A stretch of 64,000 nt of DNA from Arthrobacter sunyaminii (GCF_018866305.1 NZ_CP076456.1:248001-312000), one strand, 5' to 3'. Counted from the stretch's first letter, positions 36,475 through 47,387 are shown. The notes: generated from the letters alone by a model not told the origin. Numbers and translations are program-made.

Positions 36475-37868
36475 TTTTCCGGCTGATCGGCGGTACGCCG
36501 ATGCGCGCCCAGAACGACCCGTCCTGGCGCGGCGCACTCGAAGACGTTGACGCGTACGACTTGGACGACGACGCCGCCCGCGCCCGGATCCTGTCCGCGG
36601 ACGCACTGGTGATCGGCGGGGGTGCTGACCACCTGCTGCTGTGCCGGCACCGCGAGGCACTGAGTGGTTTTGTCCGCTCCGGCGGCCGGGTGCTGGTCAA
36701 CGGCCAAGTGGTGAAGCCCTTCATTGACGGACTGGCGGTCTGGCGAAAACTAGAATTCCGCGGCGCACAGGACGTCCGTCCGCATTCGGTCACCGCCCAT
36801 CCGGTCTGGCACGGCGTCGACTATCGGGACCTGCACTACCGCACGGGTGTGCCCGGAACACACAGCTACGAGAAGCTGGAAGAGATCGGCGTCGCCGGCT
36901 TCTACGGCCGCGGCTACCATCTGGACCTGCCCGAAGGTGCCAGCGTTGTCACGGGCATCGGCCAGTATTTGCTGCCGCTGGACTACAGCTACCGGCTGGG
37001 CGACGGCGAGGTGCTGGTCCACGGCGGCAATGATCTGGAGAGCTTCAGTGATGACAGGTATTCGATCGGAGAGATCGGTCCCAACCTGGTGCACTGGCTG
37101 GAGGGCGGAACTCGGACTCCCGGCAAGAAGCTGGCCGGACCGGAAACCGCGGAACGGAACTCGGTTGCCGCAGTTCCGCCGCCGCCGTCCGCCGGCCAAT
37201 CCGTCGCCGTCGGGCGCCGAGAACCGGCACCCGGCGCCGCCCCGCGGATCGGGCTGCTGCACGGCGGCACGTTCCCGGCGCTGCGCACGCTCGCCGATCC
37301 CGCCCTGGCCCCCTATCGGATTGAATCCGTGTACCTGCCTGAAGCTGATCCCTCAGCGCTTGCCGGCCTGGACGTGATCATCGTGGGGGACCGCCTGCAC
37401 CAGGGCCAGCTGGCCCGATTTGCCCCTGCAGTTCGCGCCGCACTGCAGGACCCGGCCAAGACCGTGATTATCCTCGGCGAGAACAAGGTGGAACAGTGGC
37501 TGCCCGGCGTCGGCTACACCTTCCGGCCCACCGTGTTCTGGGCCTGGCGCACCGGCGAGGACAACGGCACGCGGTTGCGGCTGCCCGAGGACCCGATGTG
37601 GGAATACTTCACGCCGCGGGCGGTGTCCTGGCACCATCACGGACTGCTGCATCCGCCCGCCGGTGCCCGGTCCCTGGTGGTCATGGAGGAGGACGGCGCC
37701 GACTCCGGGGCCCTGCTATACGTGGACGAGGTGAACCAGCCGGCCCGTCTGCTGGTGACCACTATGGATCCGGTCTATCACCACGGTTCGGGGTTCATGC
37801 CCGGTGCTTCGCAGCTGCTGTACTCGCTGCTGCGCTGGGTGACGGCCACGCACGTTCCGAGCAGCTAA
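36471..37868 (+). CDS. Internally duplicated glutamine-amidotransferase-like protein of the iron operon
   Basis: This 465-residue protein starts at a GTG that overlaps the ATPase stop (GTGA). It consists of two related halves joined by a Pro/Ala linker (about 225-255). Half 1 has ADALVIGGGADHLLL, HPVWHGVDYRDLHY and a closing NLVHWL helix. Half 2 repeats the plan with LDVIIVGDRLHQGQL, DPMWEYFTPRAVSWHHHG and LLYSLLRWV. Each half resembles a flavodoxin-like class I amidotransferase/ThuA fold without an obvious nucleophile Cys. Its place in the IdeR-controlled operon suggests a role in handling the imported iron complex. Function unknown. Confidence 0.75.
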   Translation: MIFRLIGGTPMRAQNDPSWRGALEDVDAYDLDDDAARARILSADALVIGGGADHLLLCRHREALSGFVRSGGRVLVNGQVVKPFIDGLAVWRKLEFRGAQDVRPHSVTAHPVWHGVDYRDLHYRTGVPGTHSYEKLEEIGVAGFYGRGYHLDLPEGASVVTGIGQYLLPLDYSYRLGDGEVLVHGGNDLESFSDDRYSIGEIGPNLVHWLEGGTRTPGKKLAGPETAERNSVAAVPPPPSAGQSVAVGRREPAPGAAPRIGLLHGGTFPALRTLADPALAPYRIESVYLPEADPSALAGLDVIIVGDRLHQGQLARFAPAVRAALQDPAKTVIILGENKVEQWLPGVGYTFRPTVFWAWRTGEDNGTRLRLPEDPMWEYFTPRAVSWHHHGLLHPPAGARSLVVMEEDGADSGALLYVDEVNQPARLLVTTMDPVYHHGSGFMPGASQLLYSLLRWVTATHVPSS

Positions 37869-37919
37869 GCGTTCGTTCCCGCCGGCGGTAAATCGACCAG
37901 CCCCAATCCAGAATGAGCG

Positions 37920-38516
37920 TCAGCCCAGAGCTAGCCGGACGGCCAGAACCAGCATCACGATGCCGATGAGCAGGTCCAGTATCTGCCAGGTTCGGGGCCG
38001 GTTCAGCACGCGGGACAGCGAGCGCGCGCCGTAACCCAGCGCAGCGAACCAGAGACAACTGCCGACGGCGGCACCGGCCGCAAAAACCCAGCGGGCGTCC
38101 GGCCCGTGCTGGTTCGCCAGGCTGCCCAGCAGCACCACGGTGTCCAGATAAACATGCGGATTCAGGAAGGTCAGCGCAAGGGTGGTCAGGATGACGGTTC
38201 CTTTGGCGCGCGGCGCCTGGGCGGTCAGGGCAGCGGGGCGCAGGGCAGAGATCAGCGATCGGATACCCCACCAGGCCAAGTAGGCGGCCCCGCCCCAACG
38301 GAGAATTTCAAGGGCGGCGGGAAAGCGGGCCACCAGCGCGCCGATCCCCGCGGTGCCGCCGAATATCAGCAGCACGTCACTGACGATGCACAGCATCACC
38401 ACCACCGAGATGTGCTCGCGGCGCAGACCCTGCCGCAGCACAAAAGCGTTCTGGGCTCCGATAGCCATGATGAGTCCCAGACCGGTGACCATGCCGGTTG
38501 CCGCGATGCTTAACAT
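37920..38516 (-). CDS. LysE/ArgO-family basic amino acid exporter
   Basis: This 198-residue protein has five or six helices and the family N-terminus MAIGAQNAFVLRQGLRREH, an internal AAYLAWWGIRSL segment, and LTFLNPHVYLDTVVLLGS, typical of LysE. It exports lysine or arginine by analogy. It is divergent from a LysG/ArgP-type regulator, the same arrangement as lysE-lysG of Corynebacterium. Confidence 0.92.
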   Translation of the reverse strand: MLSIAATGMVTGLGLIMAIGAQNAFVLRQGLRREHISVVVMLCIVSDVLLIFGGTAGIGALVARFPAALEILRWGGAAYLAWWGIRSLISALRPAALTAQAPRAKGTVILTTLALTFLNPHVYLDTVVLLGSLANQHGPDARWVFAAGAAVGSCLWFAALGYGARSLSRVLNRPRTWQILDLLIGIVMLVLAVRLALG

Positions 38517-38541
38517 GTGTTCACCGTAGCCAGCGGCACGG

Positions 38542-38557
38542 ATTCAATCCAACGAAT
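38542..38557. promoter_or_regulatory. Candidate LysG-type operator in the lysE-lysG intergenic region
   Basis: ATTC-N8-GAAT is a short interrupted palindrome of the T-N-A form used by LysR regulators. It is central in the 69-bp region between the divergent genes. No other clear repeat is visible there. Confidence 0.4.
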
Positions 38558-38585
38558 GATTTTCAGGATGCATTAGCTTTGCTTC

Positions 38586-39455
38586 ATGAACTTTGAGCAT
38601 CTGAGGGCACTGGCCGCCGTCGTGGACGAGGGTACTTTCGAAGCGGCGGCGGACCGGCTGCACATCAGCCCGTCAGCGGTAAGCCAGCGGATCAAGGCCC
38701 TGGAAAACGCGGAGGGCCAGATCATGATCCGCCGCGGCGTGCCGTGCAGTCCCACGGAACCCGGAGCCGTCCTGCTGCGGATGGCCCGGCAGATGCAGCT
38801 GCTGGAGGCCGAGGCCCGGGAGGCACTGGGGTCCCAGGCGCCGGGACTGGCCGCCACACGGTTGGCCGTGAACGCCGATTCCCTGGCCACGTGGTTCCTG
38901 CCCGTGCTCGCGGAAGCCGCTAACTGGGCGGACACCACCCTTGACCTGCACGTTGAGGACCAGGATTACAGCAGCCGGCTGCTGCGGCAGGGTGACGTGA
39001 TGGGGGCGGTGACGTCGGACCGGTCTCCGGCGAACGGCTGCCGGGCGATCCGGCTGGGAGCAATGCGTTACGTCCCTGCCGCCGCTCCCGGGCTGCGGGA
39101 CCGGTTTGCCGGGGCAGGCGGCCCCGACTGGGACGCCATGCCGGTGCTGCAGTTCAACGCCAAGGATGACCTGCAGCGCGGTTTCCTGGCCTCCCGGAGC
39201 ACCTCCGGCAAACCTCCGATGCACACCGTCCCCTCGTCGGAGGCTTTCGTAGCTGCCATACGCGCCGGGCTGGGCTGGGGGATGGTGCCGGAACTGCAGG
39301 TGGATTCGGACTTCGACGACGGCACGCTGGTACTGCTCGATGCCCGGGCACACCACGACGTCGTTCTGTACTGGCAGTCCTGGGGGCTTCAGTCCAAGCG
39401 CCTTGACCGGCTCACAGCAGCGGTCCGCCGGGCAGCCCGTCAGCTGCGAAACTAG
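38586..39455 (+). CDS. lysG: LysR-family regulator (ArgP/LysG type)
   Basis: This 289-residue protein has the LysR helix-turn-helix (FEHLRALAAVVDEGTFEAAA, then LHISPSAVSQRIKALE), a linker helix and a periplasmic-binding-like effector domain. The DNA-binding segment and divergence from the LysE exporter fit the LysG/ArgP subgroup, which senses intracellular lysine, arginine or histidine and activates the exporter. The length is typical of the family. Confidence 0.9.
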   Translation: MNFEHLRALAAVVDEGTFEAAADRLHISPSAVSQRIKALENAEGQIMIRRGVPCSPTEPGAVLLRMARQMQLLEAEAREALGSQAPGLAATRLAVNADSLATWFLPVLAEAANWADTTLDLHVEDQDYSSRLLRQGDVMGAVTSDRSPANGCRAIRLGAMRYVPAAAPGLRDRFAGAGGPDWDAMPVLQFNAKDDLQRGFLASRSTSGKPPMHTVPSSEAFVAAIRAGLGWGMVPELQVDSDFDDGTLVLLDARAHHDVVLYWQSWGLQSKRLDRLTAAVRRAARQLRN

Positions 39456-39467
39456 CCCACCTGAAAA

Positions 39468-40361
39468 TCAGCTCACGCCGTCGTCGCCGGTTGCCCTGCC
39501 CGCAGCCATGGAAGCCCAGCGCGCAAAGTAGGCACCGCCGGCGTCTTCATGGATGCGGTCGCCGGCGGTGAGCACCGGATACGGTTTGGCCGGAACGCCG
39601 TCGGCCGGGCGGACGTCCACGTGCGCAACGTCGTAACCCAGCGCGTGCAGCTCATCCGCCATCGCGTAATCCGTGCGGGAATCCCCGACCGTGCGCCAAA
39701 TGTGGGGAATCTCCGTGCCGGCTGACTCCAGCAGCGAGAGAGCGCGGCGGGCGCCGAGGTCCTTGCCGACGCCCAGCGCTTCTATATCGGTGGAAATGAT
39801 CGTGGGATCGATGCGGTAGTCAATGGAATCGTCGCTGTCGGGAGCGTGGTGTTCCAGCCGGCACACCCCGAGGTCGAACTTCTCCATCAAGGCCAGGGCA
39901 TCGGCGTCGAACTGCTGCTGCTCGGCCAGGTAATCGGCGTTGGCCACGTCCACGTGCTGCTCCACGGACACCATGGCCCGTTTCGTTTCGTCGTAGAACA
40001 TGTGCCCGCTGTACTTAGCTGCCACCAGCTGCCGGACGGCGTCGGCGTAGTTGCCGGGAAGGGCCAGAGCGGAATCAACCTGCGGCTCATCGGGACCGGA
40101 GCCGGTGAAGGAGAACCAGACAGCGCCCTTTTCGCAGATCGCATGCACAGTGGTGTCAGCCGGAAGGCCCGCGGCGATCATCGGCGCCATCACCTGCTCG
40201 CGGATGAAGGCATCGGACCGGCCGGTATTGAAGATGACAGGCCATCCGGCGGTTGCAAGCTCCACGAGATCCGCAATAATCCCAGCGGGCACGGATCGGG
40301 TCACCGGGCTGGCCACCGGGCCGTCGACGTCGAGCAGGAGTCCAAATCGGGAGAAAGTCAC
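39468..40361 (-). CDS. HAD-superfamily hydrolase (phosphatase)
   Basis: This 297-residue protein has HAD motif I near the N-terminus (LLLDVDGPVAS), motif II in FNTGRSD, and motif IV in TVGDSRTDYAMADEL. The cap region between them (about 80-210) is of the Cof/IIB kind. GTG at 40361 was chosen because motif I begins a few residues later, as usual in the family, and an AATACT hexamer lies 12-13 bp upstream, suggesting a leaderless transcript. Substrate unknown. Confidence 0.82.
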   Translation of the reverse strand: MTFSRFGLLLDVDGPVASPVTRSVPAGIIADLVELATAGWPVIFNTGRSDAFIREQVMAPMIAAGLPADTTVHAICEKGAVWFSFTGSGPDEPQVDSALALPGNYADAVRQLVAAKYSGHMFYDETKRAMVSVEQHVDVANADYLAEQQQFDADALALMEKFDLGVCRLEHHAPDSDDSIDYRIDPTIISTDIEALGVGKDLGARRALSLLESAGTEIPHIWRTVGDSRTDYAMADELHALGYDVAHVDVRPADGVPAKPYPVLTAGDRIHEDAGGAYFARWASMAAGRATGDDGVS

Positions 40362-40547
40362 TGTGCCAGTATTCCACCGGGCCAGGTCCCGGAAAAATGC
40401 CCGCTGCCATGCGGAGGGCTGCATTTGTGCTGGTGGGAGGCCGGATCCGGCCCATCAGGGTCCGCGGTGACCGTTTTGTAACCGAATGCGAACGCCCCGC
40501 CGGGGTGCGCTGTTTCAAAGGATGCAGATCTTCTTTAGTCTGTATTA

Positions 40548-40847
40548 GTGATCTTCAAAGCTGTTGGCGACGGACGCCCTTACCCCGACCATGGATATGT
40601 AACACCCAAGGACTGGGCAGCGGTGCCTCCCCGGCAGGTCCGGCTCGATGAGCTGGTCACCACCAAGAGCACTCTTGACCTTGGTGCCCTGCTGGCAGAG
40701 GATTCCACCTTCTTCGGAGATTTATTTCCGCACGTTGTGCAATGGAGGGACACCATGTATTTGGAAGACGGACTTCACCGGGCGGTGCGAACCGCCCTGC
40801 ACCAGCGGACCATCCTGCATGCACGCGTCCTGGTAATCGATGACTGA
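40548..40847 (+). CDS. VapB-like conserved small protein
   Basis: This 99-residue protein starts at a GTG at 40548, with TAGTCT seven bases before it, as in leaderless actinobacterial transcripts. Conserved-looking stretches are GRPYPDHGYVTPKDWAAVPP, TTKSTLDLGALLAEDSTFFG and YLEDGLHRAVRTALHQRTI. I recall homologues in related genera labelled as VapB-family antitoxins, but no VapC toxin is adjacent and I see no DNA-binding motif, so the antitoxin role is doubtful. It overlaps the next gene by 8 bp. Confidence 0.7.
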   Translation: MIFKAVGDGRPYPDHGYVTPKDWAAVPPRQVRLDELVTTKSTLDLGALLAEDSTFFGDLFPHVVQWRDTMYLEDGLHRAVRTALHQRTILHARVLVIDD

Positions 40848-41523
40848 CAAGCCCTCCGGTGTGCAGCATCGGAACAGGGCAGCCAAGAGCGATCCCACCG
40901 AATGGCACGGTCACCGGATTGTCACGGAGGATGATCTCGGGGCCGTGTTTGACGCGGAGGCGAATGAAGCGGCAAGGGTGCGGCTGGCGCGCCGCCGGCA
41001 GCAGCGGCACCGGATTGTCATAGGCCTGCTTCTGGCGGTGCTGCTGGCCGCAGCACTTTTCGCCCTAGCTGTCCTGCGGGGCTGGATTGTCCTCTCGGAA
41101 CCCGAAACAAAACCGGTTGCCTCCACGGAATGTCCCGCGGGACCGTTTACCTATCAGGATCCGGACACCATCACGGTGAATGTCTACAACACGACGGCGA
41201 CCGCCGGGCTGGCCTCCCAGGTCTCCGAAGCGCTCGCCCAGCGGGGCTTTCAAAAGGGAATCGTGGGCAACGGCTCGGTCAACCGCGAGGGCATGACCGC
41301 TATCATCATCTCCGGTCCGGACGGTGAAGAGGCTGCGTTTACGCTGCAGCAGCAGATCCCCGCAACACAATATGTCCAGGATGACCGGGCCGACACCACG
41401 GTGGACGTGGTTCTGGGGTCAGGGTATGCGGCACTGGTGCCCGCGGATAAAATTTCGGCCTCAGCCGCCGGACCGATGAGCTGCCCGTGGATGTCCGAGA
41501 CGCCGGCACCGCCGGCAGGCTAG
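40840..41523 (+). CDS. Membrane-anchored LytR_C-domain protein
   Basis: This 227-residue protein has a cytoplasmic N-terminus (about 1-65, highly charged), one membrane helix (LLLAVLLAAALFALAVL) and an extracellular domain. That domain matches the LytR C-terminal fold: TVNVYNTTATAGLASQVSEA, GFQKGIVGNG and VDVVLGSGYAALV. Such domains occur in cell-wall polymer attachment proteins; here the catalytic LytR-CpsA-Psr part is absent. The ATG overlaps the previous gene, and the next gene follows three bases after the stop, forming a three-gene operon. Confidence 0.85.
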   Translation: MTDKPSGVQHRNRAAKSDPTEWHGHRIVTEDDLGAVFDAEANEAARVRLARRRQQRHRIVIGLLLAVLLAAALFALAVLRGWIVLSEPETKPVASTECPAGPFTYQDPDTITVNVYNTTATAGLASQVSEALAQRGFQKGIVGNGSVNREGMTAIIISGPDGEEAAFTLQQQIPATQYVQDDRADTTVDVVLGSGYAALVPADKISASAAGPMSCPWMSETPAPPAG

Positions 41524-41525
41524 CG

Positions 41526-41915
41526 ATGAGGCGCACCCCGGAAGAGCGCGCACTGATCGGACTGGAATTTGCAACGTCCGCGGCGGCTCTTGGCGGCGGG
41601 CTTCTCCTGGCCGTGCGGCCGGACGGCGCTTTCCTGCATGCCGACCCGTCAGCGCTGCGGCGGACTCCGTTTACCGACTGGAGGCTCCCCGGCCTGCTTC
41701 TGGCCGCCGGCTGCGGAGGCGGCTACCTGATCGCCGGGCTGCTCACCCTGCGGCGGCACCGGGCCGCACCCCTGGTCTCCGCTGCCGCCGGAACTGCGTT
41801 GATCGGACTGGAAGCGTGGGAAATCGCCTTCATAGAATTCCAGCCGCTGGAGGCGGTGTTCGCGGGGGTGGGAGCCGCCGTCGTCGTGCTGGCGCTCCGC
41901 ACCCGGCCCGTCTAG
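41526..41915 (+). CDS. Small integral membrane protein
   Basis: This 129-residue protein has four predicted helices (near 10-28, 50-70, 78-97 and 103-124). The ATG at 41526 lies just after the stop of the LytR_C gene, so it is the third gene of that operon. No family recognised. It is convergent with the APC permease gene, only four bases from its stop. Confidence 0.65.
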   Translation: MRRTPEERALIGLEFATSAAALGGGLLLAVRPDGAFLHADPSALRRTPFTDWRLPGLLLAAGCGGGYLIAGLLTLRRHRAAPLVSAAAGTALIGLEAWEIAFIEFQPLEAVFAGVGAAVVVLALRTRPV

Positions 41916-41919
41916 TTTC

Positions 41920-43341
41920 TTAGGCCGAGGAATCCGCCCGGGAGTCGACCGTTTCATCCGCCAGATCGGCCCGCACCCGTCCGTCGCCTCGGACCCACAG
42001 ACGGTAGGCCACGAAGAGCAGCGCTATCCAGGCGGCGCCCACGATAAGGGCCACCCGGGTGCCCGGCATGACACCGAGCAGCACCACAATGAACACCATG
42101 AAGGCCAGCGCAGCATAGGAAGCAACGGGCCAGAACGGTACACCGAACTCCGAGGCGGGCAGGTTGCGGCGGGCGATGTCGCGCTTCATCGAAATGTGCG
42201 ACAGCAGGATCATCAGCCAGACCCACACAGTGGCGAAGGTGGCAATCGAGGCGATGATCGTGAACAGCGATTCGGGCAGCAGGGCGTTAAGCACGACGCC
42301 GGCCAGCAGCACTCCCGCCATAGTGGCCACGGTCATCCAGGGCACACCGTTTTTCGAGACTCTGGCGAACGACGCCGGTGCCTGGCCCTGCCTCGCAAGC
42401 CCGTACATCATGCGGCCGGCACCGAAAATATCGGCGTTGATGGCGGACAGTGCGGCGGTGATGACCACTGCGTTGAGGATGTGCGCCGCGGCGGTAATGC
42501 CGAGCGAATCAAAGATCTGCACAAAGGGACTGGTGGAGCCGTCAATATCCTGCCACGGGAAAATCATCATCAGCACGGCCAGGGTGCAGACGTAGAACAG
42601 CAGGATCCGGAACGGCACGGTGTTCACCGCAGCGGGGATGGCCTTCTTCGGATCCTCCGCCTCGCCGGCGGTGATGCCGATGGTCTCAATGCCGCCGAAG
42701 GCAAACATCACGATGGAGAAGGACGCCAGCAGGCCCCAGAAGCCGTTCGCGAAGAAACCGCCGGAACCCAGGAGAGTGCCCATGCCCGGGTTGGCGCCGT
42801 CGTCGAGTCCGAAACCGAACACGATGATCGCAATACCGCCCACAATCATGGCGATGATGGCACTGACCTTCAGGATGGAGAGCCAGAACTCGGTTTCGCC
42901 AAAGACCTTGACCCGCATCAGGTTCAGCGCCGCGATGAGCAGCACCACCGCCAAAATCCAGATCCAGCGCGGCACGTCCGGGAACCAGAAGCCCATGTAG
43001 ATGCCGAAGGCGGTGACGTCGGCAATGGCCACCACCGCCATTTCGAAGGCGAAGGTCCAGCCCGTGATGAAGCCGGCAAACGGGCCCAGGTAGCGGCTGG
43101 CATAGTCGCCGAACGAGCCGGAGACCGGATGCCGCACCGCCATCTCGCCGAGCGCCCGCATGACCAGGAACACAGCCGCGCCGCCGATCATGTAGGCCAG
43201 CAGGACTGCCGGCCCCGCGGACTGGATGGCCGACGCCGAACCGTAGAACAGTCCGGTGCCGATGGCCGAACCCAGCGCCATGAAGCGGATGTGCCGGACA
43301 TTCAGGCCGCGGGCCAGCGCCTGGGTAAAGGAGGACTTCAA
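41920..43341 (-). CDS. APC-family amino acid permease
   Basis: This 473-residue transporter has twelve helices. The APC hallmarks are [20 protein letters not shown] at helix 1, [20 protein letters not shown] before helix 3, and [20 protein letters not shown] at helix 6. This pattern is typical of the amino acid:H+ symporter branch (proline, GABA, aromatic or histidine permeases). The substrate cannot be chosen from sequence. The gene is preceded by a perfect inverted repeat overlapping the promoter. Confidence 0.92.
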   Translation of the reverse strand: MKSSFTQALARGLNVRHIRFMALGSAIGTGLFYGSASAIQSAGPAVLLAYMIGGAAVFLVMRALGEMAVRHPVSGSFGDYASRYLGPFAGFITGWTFAFEMAVVAIADVTAFGIYMGFWFPDVPRWIWILAVVLLIAALNLMRVKVFGETEFWLSILKVSAIIAMIVGGIAIIVFGFGLDDGANPGMGTLLGSGGFFANGFWGLLASFSIVMFAFGGIETIGITAGEAEDPKKAIPAAVNTVPFRILLFYVCTLAVLMMIFPWQDIDGSTSPFVQIFDSLGITAAAHILNAVVITAALSAINADIFGAGRMMYGLARQGQAPASFARVSKNGVPWMTVATMAGVLLAGVVLNALLPESLFTIIASIATFATVWVWLMILLSHISMKRDIARRNLPASEFGVPFWPVASYAALAFMVFIVVLLGVMPGTRVALIVGAAWIALLFVAYRLWVRGDGRVRADLADETVDSRADSSA

Positions 43342-43365
43342 AGAGAACGCACCTTGGAGATTGGG

Positions 43366-43391
43366 GGATAGGCCGAATAGTCGGCCTATCC
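43366..43391. promoter_or_regulatory. Perfect inverted repeat between -10 and start of the APC permease
   Basis: GGATAGGCCGA and TCGGCCTATCC flank a 4-bp centre. On the minus strand it begins two bases after a TAATAT -10 hexamer, so it overlaps the expected transcription start. It is either a repressor operator or a 5'-leader hairpin. Confidence 0.75.
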
Positions 43392-43450
43392 ATATTACGC
43401 CCGTGCGTGTGGATCGTGATTTTCAGCCCTTGAACCTGCCGGCTAAGTCC

Positions 43451-44164
43451 CTAGCAGCCGTCCGGGCCGCAGGCTGGGCCGTCGGCGGAGGCCGAGGCCG
43501 GCGTGAGGTTCACCAGAGGGTGGGATTCCTGCCAGGCCTGTTCCAGGGCGGAGGTGAAGAGTTCGACGGGTTGGGCGCCGGAAATCCCATACTTTTCATC
43601 GAGGACGAAGAACGGCACGCCGCTGACTCCGAGGGACCGGGCCTGCGCAATGTCGGCGTTTACGGCGTCGGTGTATTCGTCGGTGGCCAGCATGGAGCGT
43701 ACCCGGTCCGGGTCAACGCCCGCTGCGGCACCGATCCCGCTCAGCACCTCCGTTGACCCGATGTCCTGCCCCTTCTCGAAGTGGGCCGAAAGCAGCGCCT
43801 CCTTGACGGCGTCGGCCGCTTCGGAGCCGCCCTCTGCACGGGCCAGATGGATCAGACGGTGGGCCGGAAAACTGTTGGCCACCACCAGGGAATCGAAATC
43901 GTAGGACAAGCCCTCACCGGCGGCCTGGGCGGTCACCTGCTCCAGCATGCCGGCCAGCTGCTGCGGATCGATGCCCTTGCGTTCGCTGAGGTACTGGACC
44001 TCGGTGCCGTCATAGTGAGCCGGCAGGGAGGGATCGAGCTGGTAGCTGCGCCAGGTCACCTCCACCTCATTCCGGTGCGGGAAAGCTGCCAGGGCAGCCT
44101 CGAAGCGGCGCTTGCCGATGTAGCACCACGGGCAGGCAATGTCGGACCAAATATCAATCTTCAT
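43451..44164 (-). CDS. DsbA-family oxidoreductase (FrnE-like)
   Basis: This 237-residue cytoplasmic protein has the redox motif SDIACPWCYIGKRRFE at the N-terminus (Cys-Pro-Trp-Cys), HRLIHLARAEG in the helical insert, and the cis-Pro loop GVSGVPFFVLDEKYG. FrnE proteins are disulfide isomerases linked to oxidative stress or polyketide redox steps. The C-terminal tail carries two more cysteines (GPACGPDGC). AGGGG lies before the ATG at 44164. It lies downstream of aceB, behind strong hairpins. Confidence 0.9.
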   Translation of the reverse strand: MKIDIWSDIACPWCYIGKRRFEAALAAFPHRNEVEVTWRSYQLDPSLPAHYDGTEVQYLSERKGIDPQQLAGMLEQVTAQAAGEGLSYDFDSLVVANSFPAHRLIHLARAEGGSEAADAVKEALLSAHFEKGQDIGSTEVLSGIGAAAGVDPDRVRSMLATDEYTDAVNADIAQARSLGVSGVPFFVLDEKYGISGAQPVELFTSALEQAWQESHPLVNLTPASASADGPACGPDGC

Positions 44165-44183
44165 AACCCCTGCAACGCAGAAA

Positions 44184-44281
44184 GGACCGGGACCCATTCC
44201 CGCAGCGTCATGGAACGCTTTACGGAAAAACGGTCCCGGTCCTCCCGCCGGTGCGGATACTGAAGGCGTATCCGCACCGGC
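44184..44281. repeat. Cluster of hairpins between aceB and the DsbA-family gene
   Basis: Three inverted repeats fill this gap. GGACCGGGACC (44184-44194) pairs with GGTCCCGGTCC (44232-44242), enclosing AGCGT/ACGCT. GCCGGTGCGGATAC (44247-44260) pairs perfectly with GTATCCGCACCGGC (44268-44281). The last one, seven bp past the aceB stop, probably terminates the glyoxylate operon; no clear T-run is present. Confidence 0.7.
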
Positions 44282-44287
44282 AAAAGG

Positions 44288-45919
<1,632 letters not shown>

Positions 45920-45961
45920 GGCGTTCTCCTTGGGATGATTCAAAGCTGTGGGGTAGACGCA

Positions 45962-45992
45962 GCGGGGGTGGGGAAGATTCCGCCACCCCCGC
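45962..45992 (-). terminator. Hairpin between aceA and aceB
   Basis: GCGGGGGTGG (45962-45971) and its complement CCACCCCCGC (45983-45992) form a 10-bp GC stem with an 11-nt loop. Without a T-run it may attenuate or stabilise the upstream transcript rather than stop it fully. Confidence 0.5.
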
Positions 45993-46017
45993 CGCATCCG
46001 GCTTCTGAGAGCCGGGG

Positions 46018-47331
46018 TTAGTGGAACTGGGCGGACTCTGTGGAGCCGGCCAGGGCCAGGGTGCTTCCGGTCGGGTTCAGCGCGGTGGCGATGGCATCGA
46101 AGTATCCGGTGCCGACCTCGCGCTGATGCTTGGTGGCGGTGTAGCCGCGGGATTCGGAAGCGAATTCCTTCTCCTGCAGTTCCACGTAGGCGCTCATGCC
46201 GTTGCGGGCGTAGCCGTGGGCCAGGTCGAACATGGAGTAGTTCAGGGCGTGGAAGCCGGCCAGGGTAATGAACTGGAACTTGAAGCCCATGGCGCCGAGC
46301 TCGCGCTGGAACCGGGCGATCGTGTCATCGTCCAGGTGCTTCTTCCAGTTGAAGGACGGCGAGCAGTTGTAAGCCAGCATCTGGTCGGGGAACTCGGAGC
46401 GGACGGACTCCGCGAACTTGCGGGCCAGCTCCAGGTCCGGGGTGCCGGTCTCCATCCAGATCAGGTCCGAATACGGGGCGTAGGCCTTGGCTCGGGCGAT
46501 GCAGGGCTCGATCCCGTTGCGGACCTTGTAGAAACCTTCGGGGGTGCGAACTGGCTCTCCGTTCTCACGGATGATGAACTCCTGATCACGCTCGTCCACA
46601 TCGGAGGTGATGAGCGTGGCTGCCTCGGCGTCGGTGCGGGCAATGACGACGGTGGGCGTGCCGGCAACATCCGCCGCCAGGCGGGCGGCGTTCAGGGTGC
46701 GGACGTGCTGTCCGGTGGGGATCAGGACCTTGCCGCCGAGATGGCCGCACTTCTTCTCCGAGGCGAGCTGGTCTTCCCAGTGAACGCCTGCCGCACCGGC
46801 CTGGATCATGGACTTCATCAGCTCGTAGGCGTTCAGCGGTCCGCCGAAGCCGGCTTCGGCGTCGGCCACGATCGGGACCATGTAGTCCTCCACGCTCTGG
46901 ATGCCCTCAGCAAACTCAATCTGGTCGGCACGGAGCAAAGCGTTGTTGATGCGGCGGACAACGGTGGGAACCGAGTTGGCCGGGTACAGGGACTGGTCCG
47001 GGTAGGTGTGGCCGGAGTTGTTCGCGTCAGCTGCGACCTGCCAGCCGGAGAGGTAGATGGCCTTGAGGCCGGCCTTGACCTGCTGCACGGCCTGGTTGCC
47101 GGTAAGGGCACCCAGGGCGTTGGTGTAGCCCTCGTCGCCGGCGTTGCGGAGCTGGTCCCAGAGCTTCTCAGAACCGCGGCGTGCCAGCGTGTGCTCTTCC
47201 TGGACGCGGCCGCGGAGCTTCACGACGTCGTCGGCGGTGTAGTCGCGCTCGATGCCTGCCCAGCGGGGATCCGAAGCCCATTCGGAAGTAAGCTGCTCGG
47301 CGGTGGGTGCGGTGTTCTGTTCCTGGGTCAT
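46018..47331 (-). CDS. aceA: Isocitrate lyase
   Basis: This 437-residue enzyme cleaves isocitrate to glyoxylate and succinate. It carries the family signature Lys-Lys-Cys-Gly-His in [12 protein letters not shown] with the catalytic Cys, plus [20 protein letters not shown] for metal binding, [12 protein letters not shown] and [20 protein letters not shown] lies before the ATG at 47331. It is divergent from a RamB-type regulator and upstream of aceB, forming the glyoxylate bypass for growth on acetate or fatty acids. Confidence 0.97.
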   Translation of the reverse strand: MTQEQNTAPTAEQLTSEWASDPRWAGIERDYTADDVVKLRGRVQEEHTLARRGSEKLWDQLRNAGDEGYTNALGALTGNQAVQQVKAGLKAIYLSGWQVAADANNSGHTYPDQSLYPANSVPTVVRRINNALLRADQIEFAEGIQSVEDYMVPIVADAEAGFGGPLNAYELMKSMIQAGAAGVHWEDQLASEKKCGHLGGKVLIPTGQHVRTLNAARLAADVAGTPTVVIARTDAEAATLITSDVDERDQEFIIRENGEPVRTPEGFYKVRNGIEPCIARAKAYAPYSDLIWMETGTPDLELARKFAESVRSEFPDQMLAYNCSPSFNWKKHLDDDTIARFQRELGAMGFKFQFITLAGFHALNYSMFDLAHGYARNGMSAYVELQEKEFASESRGYTATKHQREVGTGYFDAIATALNPTGSTLALAGSTESAQFH

Positions 47332-47387
47332 GACCAACGTCTCCTTGAAGTGTTGCTGCATCTCCGGCCGTTTCAACCGGTGATTTC

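Noticed and set aside
40548..40847. A VapBC toxin-antitoxin pair
   Set aside because: The small protein resembles entries named VapB, but no PIN-domain toxin lies next to it; the neighbours are a LytR_C membrane protein and a small membrane protein.
46018..47331. Longer start for isocitrate lyase (to 47733)
   Set aside because: The upstream extension overlaps the divergent RamB-type regulator gene and its promoter; AAGGAGA stands before the ATG at 47331.
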